Source: a virus
Strand: one strand, 5' to 3'
Length of the DNA stretch: 42,419 nucleotides
IMG/VR virus record: IMGVR_UViG_3300027746_000038
Location: 1 to 42,419 of that record
The notes under the pieces are model-generated. The model was not told where the DNA came from, did no database searches, and saw only the letters and a program-made list of their open reading frames with translations. Positions within the stretch are counted from its first letter, which is position 1, and the number at the start of each line of letters is the position of its first letter. The translations under genes and the position numbers were made by a program. Below are positions 33,591 to 42,256 of the stretch, one piece after another.

Positions 33591-34770
33591 AGTTTGCCTT
33601 TGGGTCCAACACTGGTTTTGTATTGGAATATGATATAACTAAGTCGCAACAGTTGGCATACACCATAGATTTGTTATTTCGTATAGTGTCCAACACAATT
33701 ACACTCATTGGAGTCCATTTACTTTTTAAAAGAAATTTAGGAATTTTTCCAGCTTGAATACCCACAATGGCTGTGTCATTGTTTAATTGAGCATTGTATT
33801 TGTTAGTGGCTATGAGCTGATTAAAATCCTTGCCCAGTCCTTGATTATCCATTCTAAAATACATACCAACGTTTGAGTTGACATTGTTTTCCTTTAGTGC
33901 AGAATCTAGTATGACCATATTTTTATACACAGTATCAGAATCCCAGTTTGGAAACACCATTAGCACCGGAGTACGTTGTAATTCAATTAACGAAGCTATC
34001 AGTTGTTTTAAACTGTAAACTGCACTGTCAACCCATATTCTAGATGTTTCTCTGTATGCAATATCACCAGCTAGTGAAACTGGTTGTTCTTCTGTGTTGT
34101 TAAAAGTGTATTGATATCTAAAACTTCTATCTTTGATAATAACATTATTTAAAGTTGTTTCAACTCCAAGGTCACTAGTGATACTTTTATGAAAATTTTG
34201 ATTTTCAATATTTGTAATTAAAAATCTATCTTCAATTTCTTTTTTGTCCCAACTTTTAATTACTGTAAAATGATTAATAATATCTTCATCTATTTCAAAT
34301 TGCAAAGGTGTCAGTAGCTCTACAAGAAATACAATGTTGTGTTCAGTCAAGGTTGCAGTATAACCTTTAGCAGGATGTGTTTGTACAAGTCCTTCTATCT
34401 TATTTGAATTAGTCTGTAATATTTTTCGTATGTTAGAAGAATACGAAAAATAGATACTTAAAATTGGTTCGCTGTCTTCGTTTTTAGACAACTGTAATTT
34501 TTTATACTCTTCAATCTGTCTAAAAGATTTTGACCAACTTGGGTCTACAATTAGTTCGGATATGTTATCAACTACTTTTACTAAAGAATTTTTATGTTCT
34601 TTGAACAGTTTTAAAATCAAGTTGGATTGATTTTCAGTTATGAAATAATGTGAATTAACTGACGTTGCAAGACTACGTAACACTCGGCTATCTCTAGCCG
34701 GCATCAAATCTTCTATTGTAGGATTAGTTTGATTTACAATATTTAATAGTATTTCGTCTATAGTTATCAT
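33580..34770 (-). CDS. conserved hypothetical protein, 396 aa
   Basis: The first gene of the UvsW operon. The ATG at 34770 is chosen over one at 34833 because the promoter lies between them. The N-terminal half is helical; the C-terminal half (PVLMVFPNWDSDTVYKNMVI, NNDTAIVGIQAGKIPKF, SVIVLDTIRNNKSMVY) looks like a Rossmann-like alpha/beta domain with Asp and Asn at strand ends. No nucleotide motif is clear. Expression with uvsW suggests a DNA-metabolism role (inference). Confidence 0.65.
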   Translation of the reverse strand: MITIDEILLNIVNQTNPTIEDLMPARDSRVLRSLATSVNSHYFITENQSNLILKLFKEHKNSLVKVVDNISELIVDPSWSKSFRQIEEYKKLQLSKNEDSEPILSIYFSYSSNIRKILQTNSNKIEGLVQTHPAKGYTATLTEHNIVFLVELLTPLQFEIDEDIINHFTVIKSWDKKEIEDRFLITNIENQNFHKSITSDLGVETTLNNVIIKDRSFRYQYTFNNTEEQPVSLAGDIAYRETSRIWVDSAVYSLKQLIASLIELQRTPVLMVFPNWDSDTVYKNMVILDSALKENNVNSNVGMYFRMDNQGLGKDFNQLIATNKYNAQLNNDTAIVGIQAGKIPKFLLKSKWTPMSVIVLDTIRNNKSMVYANCCDLVISYSNTKPVLDPKANYVN

Positions 34771-34777
34771 ATGAATT

Positions 34778-34805
34778 ATTATAACACACTTTTGTTGTTT
34801 GTCAA
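34778..34805 (-). promoter_or_regulatory. sigma70 promoter of the UvsW operon
   Basis: Minus-strand TTGACA (34800-34805), TATAAT (34778-34783), spacer 16, the one promoter here not at 17. The ATG at 34770 lies seven bases past the -10 box, with no ribosome site. Confidence 0.8.
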
Positions 34806-34816
34806 AGAAAATAGAC

Positions 34817-34851
34817 AAAAAAATAGGCCTCAATATTATTTAAGGCCTATT
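34817..34851 (-). terminator. terminator after uvsY
   Basis: Minus-strand AATAGGCCT-TAAATAATATTG-AGGCCTATT stem (9 bp) followed by a T-run. Closes the gene 32-uvsX-uvsY unit ahead of the UvsW promoter. Confidence 0.88.
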
Positions 34852-34873
34852 GGTCACCTTTTGGTGGAATTGA

Positions 34874-35329
34874 TTAAAGACTTGCGTCTTCCATACCTGC
34901 TATACGTAATTTTACAATGTTGGTAATTTGCCATTGCTTTTGATCAAGACCCTTGGTAATGCCTAACCATTTGTTGCGTAGCAGTGCAAATTCATTTATA
35001 ATTTTTTCAAAGTCTACCACGTCAGCTTCACCTTCTACAAACTTTTCACAATCTCTAGAGCTTAATGCTCTTTGATAATTTTCAAGATATTTGCGGAAAT
35101 GACTGCTTTTTAACCGGCGTAATTCAATGTTCAGGTATTCCAAGATAGCTTCAATTTCCTGTAATTGTCCAAATCTATGTTCAACAATACCAGGCAGTGC
35201 CGCTGAAGACTTTTCTAAATTGCCAGCCAGTTTAATTTCAGACTTGGCCGAAAGCAATTCAGTATTAAAGTATTCAGCCGCATCGGGGATATGACTAATA
35301 TCCTTGGCTATCTTAGTATACCATCCCAT
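34874..35329 (-). CDS. uvsY: recombination mediator UvsY
   Basis: Loads the UvsX recombinase onto gp32-coated single-stranded DNA. 151 helical residues, close to T4's 137. The C-terminal part (HFRKYLENYQRALSSRDCEKF, VDFEKIINEFALLRNKWLGI, KQWQITNIVKLRIAGMED) matches the UvsY form of aquatic T4-like phages. Directly downstream of the 77-residue gene and uvsX, as expected for the recombination block. Confidence 0.82.
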   Translation of the reverse strand: MGWYTKIAKDISHIPDAAEYFNTELLSAKSEIKLAGNLEKSSAALPGIVEHRFGQLQEIEAILEYLNIELRRLKSSHFRKYLENYQRALSSRDCEKFVEGEADVVDFEKIINEFALLRNKWLGITKGLDQKQWQITNIVKLRIAGMEDASL

Positions 35330-35562
35330 TAAAACTCCATGTCTTTATAGTTGCTGTCGTCTTCGTCTTCGTCGTCGAGATAATAACCAATGGCCTGGTC
35401 CAGTGTATCGTCAATGCCCACTGCACCTTTCATTACTTTATCGCTGACTCCAAAGTCTGCAAGCAAGTCAATATATCGCTCTGCTACATTTTCAAGTTGT
35501 TTCTTGTCAAGGTACTCAACAAAGTTTAACCAGATATCACCAATTTGTGTTTCATTCAACAT
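35329..35562 (-). CDS. conserved acidic protein between uvsX and uvsY, 77 aa
   Basis: Helical (MLNETQIGDIWLNFVEYLDKKQLEN, VAERYIDLLADFGVSDKVM) with an acidic tail YLDDEDEDDSN. Overlaps the end of uvsX by 11 bases and touches the start of uvsY. Its position in the recombination operon is typical of this phage group; function unknown. Confidence 0.65.
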   Translation of the reverse strand: MLNETQIGDIWLNFVEYLDKKQLENVAERYIDLLADFGVSDKVMKGAVGIDDTLDQAIGYYLDDEDEDDSNYKDMEF

Positions 35563-36610
35563 TCTCGTCTATCTCCTCATGAATGGTAGTTGTTGTTAAA
35601 GACTTGATATGGAATTTTGCCATTATCATATCTAATTTATCATCTTTCCATTCTTTTCGGTAGAATTTGAATTCTTCGCCTGTCTCTGGATCAATCCATG
35701 CAAGCCTGTTGCCAGACTGTTTTAACAGTCCTTGTTTTTCAAACATATCTACTAGACCACTGTATGGATTCATACCTGTTGAATACGGAATCTTAATTTG
35801 CAATGTTTCAAACGGCTTTGAATAACGAGTTTTCATAATCTTGCATGATGCACGAATACCCATGACATCAGTAATCTTGTTGCCGTCTTCATCTTCTTTA
35901 AGTTTGAGTTTCTTCATAGCAACAACAATGCTTGATGCATAAACGAAACCTTGACCACCCGAAATCTTGTCATCTGGATCAAACATATCTTGGCTTGCGT
36001 ATGTGTGATTAGTACATACCATTCCAACATTGTGATTACCAAACATGTTAACACAGTTACGAACCAATGCAGTTAATGCTTTTGGCTTACGGCCCATATC
36101 GCCTTTCATATCACCAGCTTGAAACTGGTTAATGTCAGTGGGGGTCAGCAACATACCCAGCGAGTCTATGACAAACATGACCTTGGGACGATTTTCCATT
36201 ACTTTGTAATCTGTCATGAATTCATGAATTGTTTTAGCAACATCATCAATCATGGCCATGTTGAGTTTAAGCAACTTGTCTTCACTGGTGTCAACGCCAA
36301 GGTCTTTTAACCATTGCTCGTCCAGTGCGTTTTCTGTATCGATTAAGATACAATAGATACCTTGTTCTTGTGCATTCTTAATAATGTTTCCAGAACAGAT
36401 ATAGCTCTTGCCAGCGCCAGATTCGCCAGCAAACACAGTAACCTTACCCAAAGGAATACCTTTGTTCCAGTCACCTGAGATTAGATAGTTCAGCGCAAAG
36501 TTACCTGTGCTGACCCAATCAGTCGGGTCATTAAACCCAATGCCAAGACCATCAATACTCTTGGTCAGGGTCTTTCTAAATTTACTTAGGTCGAACGCTT
36601 TAGTTGCCAT
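35552..36610 (-). CDS. uvsX: RecA-like recombinase UvsX
   Basis: Forms filaments on single-stranded DNA and carries out strand exchange for recombination-dependent replication and repair. Walker A GESGAGKS at residues 62-69, Walker B VMFVIDS at about 144-150, CILIDTENALDEQW after the first strand, loop L1/L2 region GMVCTNHTYASQDMFDPDDK and IVVAMKKLKLKEDEDG. 352 residues against 391 in T4. The ATG at 36610 follows AAGGACG; the earlier ATG at 36634 overlaps the previous gene. Confidence 0.95.
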   Translation of the reverse strand: MATKAFDLSKFRKTLTKSIDGLGIGFNDPTDWVSTGNFALNYLISGDWNKGIPLGKVTVFAGESGAGKSYICSGNIIKNAQEQGIYCILIDTENALDEQWLKDLGVDTSEDKLLKLNMAMIDDVAKTIHEFMTDYKVMENRPKVMFVIDSLGMLLTPTDINQFQAGDMKGDMGRKPKALTALVRNCVNMFGNHNVGMVCTNHTYASQDMFDPDDKISGGQGFVYASSIVVAMKKLKLKEDEDGNKITDVMGIRASCKIMKTRYSKPFETLQIKIPYSTGMNPYSGLVDMFEKQGLLKQSGNRLAWIDPETGEEFKFYRKEWKDDKLDMIMAKFHIKSLTTTTIHEEIDENVE

Positions 36611-36611
36611 A

Positions 36612-36824
36612 TTAAACGTCCTTATCCATTTCACATGCTTCGCGGACTAGTCCTACAACTTCGTCTACATTAGTACACATGATTTTGGCGTTTACATAAT
36701 CGCCTTTCTTATTACGACCGCCAGCTTCTACCATAAAGCCGTTGTCGTACATATTGATGGTAAATGATTCATTTACCTTTGTTAACTTGTCTCCAAGTTT
36801 ATTCACTTGTTTAGCTGTTGCCAT
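36612..36824 (-). CDS. hypothetical protein between gene 32 and uvsX, 70 aa
   Basis: Start at the ATG after GGAG (36831-36834), not the distal 36863 which lies in the gene 32 terminator. Small alpha/beta protein with a basic head (ATAKQVNKLGDKLTKVNESF) and strands NMYDNGFMVEAGGRNKKGDY. One base from the uvsX start, so co-transcribed. Confidence 0.6.
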   Translation of the reverse strand: MATAKQVNKLGDKLTKVNESFTINMYDNGFMVEAGGRNKKGDYVNAKIMCTNVDEVVGLVREACEMDKDV

Positions 36825-36831
36825 TATTTTT

Positions 36832-36879
36832 CTCCAAAAAAGATAACCCGGGCGTACAACCAAGTTGTAGAGGCCCGAG
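36832..36879 (-). terminator. terminator after gene 32
   Basis: Minus-strand CTCGGGC-CTC-TACAAC-TTG-GTTGTA-C-GCCCGGG followed by TTATCTTTTTT. The hairpin runs close to the next gene's ribosome site, so read-through is likely needed for uvsX expression from this side. Confidence 0.8.
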
Positions 36880-36889
36880 CCGTTTGCTT

Positions 36890-37873
36890 TTACTTCTGAC
36901 GATTGCGAATCATTGCAAGGATATCTTGCGCACGACTATCGCCTGCACCAGTTGCTTCAGCTTTTGCTGTGGTGCTTGGAGCAGGAGTTGATTTGACCAC
37001 TGGCCCGCCTTCGTCATCAGCATCGTTATTAACTACTACTGGAGTAGCTTTTGGAGTTGATTTGTTTGGATCACCGGTATTCTGACTCATACCAGCTGGT
37101 TTGAAGTATTGTCCCCAACGTTCCATATCATATGGTTCGCCGTCAACTGACGCTTCAAACATTTCCTTCATGACCTTGAGCTCAACGTCTGTTGGCTTTT
37201 TAGGCAGGAAGTCATTTAGATTAAACAAACTGTGCTCTTTGATTGCCGCTTGTTCCACATCATTTAGTGGACGCTCACGACGACTCCAAGTACTGGTTGA
37301 GTAGTCAGCATATCCGCCTTTTGAACCTTTCTTCATACGATAGTCCAAGCCATGCACAAAGTCAGTTGGCAAATCTTCCAACTCTGGATCAACCAGTGCT
37401 GAACGAATTGATGTGAAGATTTGTGGTCCGATGATGAATCTACGGATTGGATTTGCTGGGGTTTCTTTTTCAGCAAGGCCGTCTTCTACTACAAAGCCTT
37501 GGAAAATATAACTACGTTTCTTCCAATACTTACGACCCATGTCTTCCAACGCAGGGTCTTTGAACCATGCACGAACTTCTGAAAGAATAGGACAAGTATC
37601 GCCATACATTTCCACGCATGGTACTTGAACAATAGTTGGTTTGCTTTCTGATTCACCTTTGATTCCGGCGAATGGCAATTTGATCATTGCACGTTCTACC
37701 CAGAAAAAAGTGTTGTCGGTGTTTCCGTCTGGAAGGAAGCGTAGAACCGCTTCGTCACCTTCTTTTAGATTCCAGAATGGGTAAATTGAATTGTCCCCAC
37801 CTGTTCTGTTACCGTCTGAACCGCGAGATTCAGCTGCCTTAAGTTTTGCCCGAATTTCAGCCAAAGATGCCAT
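36890..37873 (-). CDS. 32: single-stranded DNA-binding protein gp32
   Basis: Coats single-stranded DNA and organises replication, recombination and repair. Start at MASLAEIRAKL after AAGGAG (the earlier ATG at 37960 is in the leader). The OB-type core is visible as YPFWNLKEGDEAVLRFLPDG (31-50), FFWVERAMIKLPF and VQVPCVEMYGDTCPILSEV (83-101). T4 gp32 binds zinc through one His and three Cys; only Cys86 and Cys94 are plain here, so the zinc site may be changed or absent. The Pro/Ala/Thr-rich linker (280-310) leads to RAQDILAMIRNRQK, lacking the very acidic T4 tail. Confidence 0.9.
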   Translation of the reverse strand: MASLAEIRAKLKAAESRGSDGNRTGGDNSIYPFWNLKEGDEAVLRFLPDGNTDNTFFWVERAMIKLPFAGIKGESESKPTIVQVPCVEMYGDTCPILSEVRAWFKDPALEDMGRKYWKKRSYIFQGFVVEDGLAEKETPANPIRRFIIGPQIFTSIRSALVDPELEDLPTDFVHGLDYRMKKGSKGGYADYSTSTWSRRERPLNDVEQAAIKEHSLFNLNDFLPKKPTDVELKVMKEMFEASVDGEPYDMERWGQYFKPAGMSQNTGDPNKSTPKATPVVVNNDADDEGGPVVKSTPAPSTTAKAEATGAGDSRAQDILAMIRNRQK

Positions 37874-37911
37874 AATAATTTCTCCTTTTATATGCCTTTG
37901 TTTGCCTAATA

Positions 37912-37933
37912 TTGTTTTACACCTGTAAAACAA
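37912..37933 (-). promoter_or_regulatory. perfect hairpin in gene 32 leader
   Basis: TTGTTTTACA (37912-37921) pairs with TGTAAAACAA (37924-37933) with two bases between. It is followed on the minus strand by an unstructured A-rich leader to the ATG, the arrangement expected for gp32 autoregulation of its own message as in T4 (inference). Confidence 0.6.
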
Positions 37934-37964
37934 AAAGTGCATATACATAAGTATACGCACTTTT
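37932..37964 (-). terminator. hairpin/terminator after the 501-residue gene
   Basis: AAAAGTGC (37933-37940) pairs with GCACTTTT (37957-37964) with inner TATAC/GTATA around ATAA. On the minus strand it ends in TTTTTG, fitting termination upstream of gene 32. CTAAATA (37964-37970) overlaps it. Confidence 0.65.
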
Positions 37965-37970
37965 ATTTAG
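37964..37970 (-). promoter_or_regulatory. possible late promoter CTAAATA
   Basis: Minus-strand CTAAATA at the base of the hairpin, about 90 bases before gene 32. Confidence 0.3.
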
Positions 37971-38017
37971 TAAAGCAAGAGAAATTATGCTCTAAATGTG
38001 AGCATTTTACTCAATTG

Positions 38018-39523
38018 TTATCTGTGGTTAACCAAACTCACAATACGTTGTAATTCGTTGTAACCAACTGATTCGGCTTGTGTTTGGCGTCTTGGTGTTA
38101 TCGAATTTGCAGGTCTAGTAGCTGTATTGGCCGCAGGTTGACGTCTAGTACTAACGGTGGTCACGCCATTGCGGGCGCCTTGGTTTACACCGTCTGCCGC
38201 ATTAGTTTGTGCTTGTGCTTGTGCTTGTGCTTGTGCTTGTGCTTGTGCTTGTGCTTGTGCTTGTGCTTGTGCTTGTTGGGCTTTCCATGCCGCATGGCCA
38301 GAATGACGTGGATCGGATGGTTCCAATCCTGCATCTGGATTCGGTGTAGCATCTGCTAACCCTGCGGCATATTTAAGTTCATCTGGTGTACGCAGTTCGT
38401 CACCAGGTTTGTACATGCCATAGTTTTTCAAGTTTTGTTGCGTTTGTGTTAGTTCTGGAGCAGTTGGTTTTGTTGGAGGCGTTACTGCCGTAACAGATGC
38501 ACCTTGGCCGCCACCTTGCTTTTTAAAATGTGCTTGTAAAGCCATATTAGATTCTGCAGTACCTGCCTTGTACTTTCCAGCGCCTAATGTGCTGTCTACA
38601 AATGCTTGATCAAGCCTATCTTTTTTGCTAACACCTAATTTAGCTAATGCTTGTCCCACTGGACCATCACGAGGATCTACAGCCACAGGAGGACGTACTG
38701 CTGGTGCCGCTGGAGTTACTGCGGCAGCTTGTGCAGGTTGAGCGTTAAGTTTAGAGTTTTTATAATCGCTGTATTGTTTCATTAAGCCTGCAATTTCTGG
38801 ATCTTCGCTATCTCCATATGACTGAGCTAGCGTATCTAATTGTTTTTCTTCTTCAGGAGTTAATGCTTCGTTCAATTGACGAGATTCAATTAAACGTAAT
38901 TTGTTTAAGAAGTACGTGGTACTTTCGACTGCAAAACTACCTAAACTTTTAGCATGATCAATTTCGGCTTGTGTACGCTTTTCCCCTGGCGGTAATGGCG
39001 CCGCTGGTAACGCCGCTTTTGCCAATAGTTCTTTAAATTGTTGTAGACTCTTGCCCACAGCTTCTCCGCTTGCACTGGCAGCGGCTGTTAAATCTTGTGT
39101 ACTAGGAGCGGCAGGAGTAACACTTGCGGCTTGATCCGGTGCGCCCATTAATTCCGGTTGCTCAGTTGGTGTTGGAGGATTCATTGCAACCCACTTGTTA
39201 TTTTCAATTTTGAAAGTGCGCATACCTTTTGCGTCAACTGCGTAGGTTACGCCATCCTTGCCTTGTTCGCTTGCAACTGATCCCGGAGCAAGTGATTCAC
39301 GATTTTGTACCAACGCCATATTTGCACCGCCAGTGGAATTCTTGGCGGCATCTTGTGTGCGAACATCATCACGACTGGTGCTGTCGCCATAGTCACGGCC
39401 GTTAAACCATGAGCTTGGAGATAACACACTCCACTCATCCACTTGTTGATTTTCGTAAACTTTCAAGTATTCTCTCAAACTGTTTACTTTGTCTTTTAAT
39501 TGGCTTTCTGTAATCTTTTTCAT
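38018..39523 (-). CDS. low-complexity protein with Gln-Ala repeat, 501 aa
   Basis: Starts MKKITESQLKDKVNSLREYL, 9 bases after the stop of the 903-residue gene, with AAGGAC ahead. Middle and end are rich in Ala, Pro, Gln and Thr; about 25 residues are an uninterrupted Gln-Ala repeat. A short helical domain (FAVESTTYFLNKLRLIESRQ, then LTPEEEKQLDTLAQSYGDSED) stands near residue 200, and the C-terminus is SVGYNELQRIVSLVNHR. Low-complexity long proteins next to the packaging genes are often virion-internal; no function is shown. Confidence 0.6.
   Translation of the reverse strand: MKKITESQLKDKVNSLREYLKVYENQQVDEWSVLSPSSWFNGRDYGDSTSRDDVRTQDAAKNSTGGANMALVQNRESLAPGSVASEQGKDGVTYAVDAKGMRTFKIENNKWVAMNPPTPTEQPELMGAPDQAASVTPAAPSTQDLTAAASASGEAVGKSLQQFKELLAKAALPAAPLPPGEKRTQAEIDHAKSLGSFAVESTTYFLNKLRLIESRQLNEALTPEEEKQLDTLAQSYGDSEDPEIAGLMKQYSDYKNSKLNAQPAQAAAVTPAAPAVRPPVAVDPRDGPVGQALAKLGVSKKDRLDQAFVDSTLGAGKYKAGTAESNMALQAHFKKQGGGQGASVTAVTPPTKPTAPELTQTQQNLKNYGMYKPGDELRTPDELKYAAGLADATPNPDAGLEPSDPRHSGHAAWKAQQAQAQAQAQAQAQAQAQAQAQAQTNAADGVNQGARNGVTTVSTRRQPAANTATRPANSITPRRQTQAESVGYNELQRIVSLVNHR
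38207..38272 (-). repeat. (TTGTGC)11 hexanucleotide microsatellite
   Basis: Eleven perfect tandem copies of TTGTGC (plus strand) coding for the Gln-Ala repeat of the 501-residue protein. In-frame length changes by slippage would keep the gene open. Confidence 0.95.
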
Positions 39524-39532
39524 AATAAGTCC

Positions 39533-42244
39533 TTATCTTAGTCCTGCAATTTTAAGCATTGCTGTTAGCTCTGAGCTTTCCATGGCGGGCATGTTGCCAC
39601 CTTTTGGCATTTTGTCCATGATGCCTTTCATCATGGCTTGTGGATCCATGCTACCACTAAAACCTGGCATGTCTAGTTTTTGTTGACCTTGCGGAACTTT
39701 GTCCATCATGCCTTTCATCAAGTTACCCACATGGCTTTGAATCTGTGAACCCATTTTGTCAGGATCGCCAAAATCAAAATCCATATCTTGTCCGTTTGCG
39801 CCTGGTATTTTTAATTTCATGCCTTTGGCAATGTCTCTAAATTTGGCCATTGCATCTGCGTGGCTAGCTGGTTGGCCGTCTATTGTGCCTGTTTGATTGC
39901 TAGTATGCCCAGCTTGATTATTTGTACTTGTGGATGTGTTATTTGTAGTTGGAGCAGTTGCAGACTGTGTTGCATTGCTGGATCTGTCCATTTGATTAGT
40001 GTAGTTAACAGATGATGGATCATTAGCTTCTTGATCTTTGTATTGTTTTACTAATTCGTCAATGTCAGCATCTGAATGTTTTGCTTTAAAGTCTGCCATC
40101 AGTTTAGCAAAATCATCTGCTGACTCAGTTGAAGCTTCATCAATAGTGCCACCCATTCCAGACAAGTGTTTGATGTGGCCCAGCTCATCACCGGGCTGAT
40201 TAACGCTACTTGGAGGATCCATTTTCTTAACCATGTGAATCACACGGCTAACATCTTCCTTGGTTGCATTTTTATAGTTGCCATTCTTAAAGTTACTGAT
40301 AATTTTTGTAATAACTCTGGTAGGCCCAATAGTAAAGTTGCCTTCGATATTACTTTCGGTAACAGTAGCATCTCTATTCCAAAAACCACTAATACTCTTT
40401 AATATTTCTTGCACACCACTTTCTTGCGATTTAAATCCAACGCTTGCTGGATTAATACCACATTCTTGCAGTGCGCTGAGCAAAGACATTTTCTTGTGGC
40501 CAAAATCCAATTCAGTATCTGGGCCAGCGCCACATTCCACTGCTTTGATTAATTTTGCCTTCAATGATGCCATACCTTCTGCAATTGCTAAATTTTCTTC
40601 AGGAGCAGGAGCTTCAGGAGCAGGAGCTTCAGGAGCAGGTGCGGCAGCGGCTGGTGCTTCTGGTGCGGCAGCAACTGGTGCGGCAGCAGGTGCCTCACTA
40701 TCTGTTCCACCAACTTCATCGTCGCCGCTAAAATCAATAGCATTGGAATTTAAAATACGTGCTATGTCATCGTTGTCTTGAGAAATTCTTTCAAGTTCCA
40801 TTTGCACAATAGCACGTACATCTAATTCTGGGTCAGCTTTTTTCAACTCATCTAATGGAAATAATGCTTCACCGGTTGTTGGATCTACTTCAGGCAAGTA
40901 TTTGGATAATGTATCTATCACATTGATATTTGAGCCAGGACCGCCAGTCATCGGTGACTGGAATATCCTGTTTAGTTCTTGAATTGCGTTGTTTCTAACT
41001 TTTTCATTCTTATCAAAAAGACCAAGTCCTTCATCGTCGCCTTCCACAATGTCATTCATAAATGATTCAAATGCGGCTTCTGGATCCAATGCTTCTGTCT
41101 TGGGTATGCCTTTTTGTGCAAGAGCCTTTGCGGCATCTTTGCCTGTGCGATTAGGATTGTGTGGTTTCTTGAAAGAAGATTTTTTCTTGTCAGCATCTTG
41201 TTCAGCTTTGTCTTTGTACCAAGGAGCAACATCTTCTTTGTCATCTTCTGCTAACAAATCGTCTGCGGTTAATTCTTTAACTGGCAATTGTGTGCCATCA
41301 ACTAGCCTATAGATGTATGGAAACACTGATTTTAATTCTTCGTTAAATGTGCGTATGGTCAAACGGTCAATCCAATCATCCATCACCGCTTCAGGAATTA
41401 GTTGTTCATCCTGGCTTTCAAAAGATTCTGCAAATTGTTCGTAGTATGCGGAACGCTGTAAATTATGGATTTCTTTTTTAACTGATTCGATACGCTCAAT
41501 CACCTTGCTGGTAACTTCGCCCATTGCTTCACTGAGTTGTGTTTGACGTCCAACATAATTTTTAAATTTACGTAGGCTAGCAAGTTCTTCACTGAGTCCA
41601 GTGATATGCATACCAATACCATCATACGGATGACCGCCATGTTTGATATGCTCTGCCAATGCGCGAGCACCGTTGATGTGCTTTGTAGGATAACGGAAAC
41701 GTTCGCCTGCGGCGTTTTCAACGTAAATGCTTTCAATATGCATAGTCCTGCCAGCGGCAAGTTCTGTGTTAACAGGTTGACTATGTTTAATAACTAATCG
41801 CGCTTCGCCTAAATCTTGGTAGCTTATTCTAGCAGTACCAAACAGCTTGTTTTCCATAATTGTATTATCCTTAACTTTTGCTCGAAACTGGTAGTCTCTT
41901 TTGTCTAAATTGCTTTTACCCATGCGCTGAACATCATAATTTAACAGCCTATTTTTAGCAAATTTTCTAAAACTTCTAATAAATTTAAATGCGCCTGGGT
42001 GTTGTTTTTCTACAATATCGCCGCTAACTTCAATCACTATGCCGTCATCTGCATCTAATGTAATGGCCACAGTTCCAATATCTTCGCCATCTTCTTTGTA
42101 TTCAAATTCAAAGAATCTAGCTTTTGGAATGTCCGTCTTTTTACTCAGCACATTGGCATTTTCGTCTCCGATAGTTATATCGGAAAACCTTGTTTGTATC
42201 TTGCCGTAAAGATCCAAAGCAATTTTATCTAAATTAGCATCCAT
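39533..42244 (-). CDS. large hypothetical, probable virion-associated protein, 903 aa
   Basis: N-terminal 270 residues look folded (ALDLYGKIQTRFSDITIGDE, FKFIRSFRKFAKNRLLNYDV, MHIESIYVENAAGERFRYP, LRKFKNYVGRQTQL), followed by long linkers: a Lys-rich KDKAEQDADKKKSSFKK, an Ala/Pro/Glu repeat (APAPEAPAPEAPAPEE) near 540, another folded part (AVECGAGPDTELDFGHKK), and Gln/Asn/Ser-rich stretches. It ends ESSELTAMLKIAGLR. The N-terminal domain resembles proteins of aquatic T4-like phages beside the terminase. Late promoter GATAAATA ends four bases before the ATG. Confidence 0.65.
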   Translation of the reverse strand: MDANLDKIALDLYGKIQTRFSDITIGDENANVLSKKTDIPKARFFEFEYKEDGEDIGTVAITLDADDGIVIEVSGDIVEKQHPGAFKFIRSFRKFAKNRLLNYDVQRMGKSNLDKRDYQFRAKVKDNTIMENKLFGTARISYQDLGEARLVIKHSQPVNTELAAGRTMHIESIYVENAAGERFRYPTKHINGARALAEHIKHGGHPYDGIGMHITGLSEELASLRKFKNYVGRQTQLSEAMGEVTSKVIERIESVKKEIHNLQRSAYYEQFAESFESQDEQLIPEAVMDDWIDRLTIRTFNEELKSVFPYIYRLVDGTQLPVKELTADDLLAEDDKEDVAPWYKDKAEQDADKKKSSFKKPHNPNRTGKDAAKALAQKGIPKTEALDPEAAFESFMNDIVEGDDEGLGLFDKNEKVRNNAIQELNRIFQSPMTGGPGSNINVIDTLSKYLPEVDPTTGEALFPLDELKKADPELDVRAIVQMELERISQDNDDIARILNSNAIDFSGDDEVGGTDSEAPAAAPVAAAPEAPAAAAPAPEAPAPEAPAPEENLAIAEGMASLKAKLIKAVECGAGPDTELDFGHKKMSLLSALQECGINPASVGFKSQESGVQEILKSISGFWNRDATVTESNIEGNFTIGPTRVITKIISNFKNGNYKNATKEDVSRVIHMVKKMDPPSSVNQPGDELGHIKHLSGMGGTIDEASTESADDFAKLMADFKAKHSDADIDELVKQYKDQEANDPSSVNYTNQMDRSSNATQSATAPTTNNTSTSTNNQAGHTSNQTGTIDGQPASHADAMAKFRDIAKGMKLKIPGANGQDMDFDFGDPDKMGSQIQSHVGNLMKGMMDKVPQGQQKLDMPGFSGSMDPQAMMKGIMDKMPKGGNMPAMESSELTAMLKIAGLR

Positions 42245-42248
42245 GTTA

Positions 42249-42256
42249 TATTTATC
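42249..42256 (-). promoter_or_regulatory. late promoter GATAAATA
   Basis: Minus-strand GATAAATA overlaps the terminase stop codon and ends four bases before the 903-residue gene's ATG. Confidence 0.55.

Noticed and set aside
38078-38359. Plus-strand frame with repeated Cys-Leu
   Set aside because: Shadow translation of the TTGTGC tandem repeat inside the 501-residue gene.
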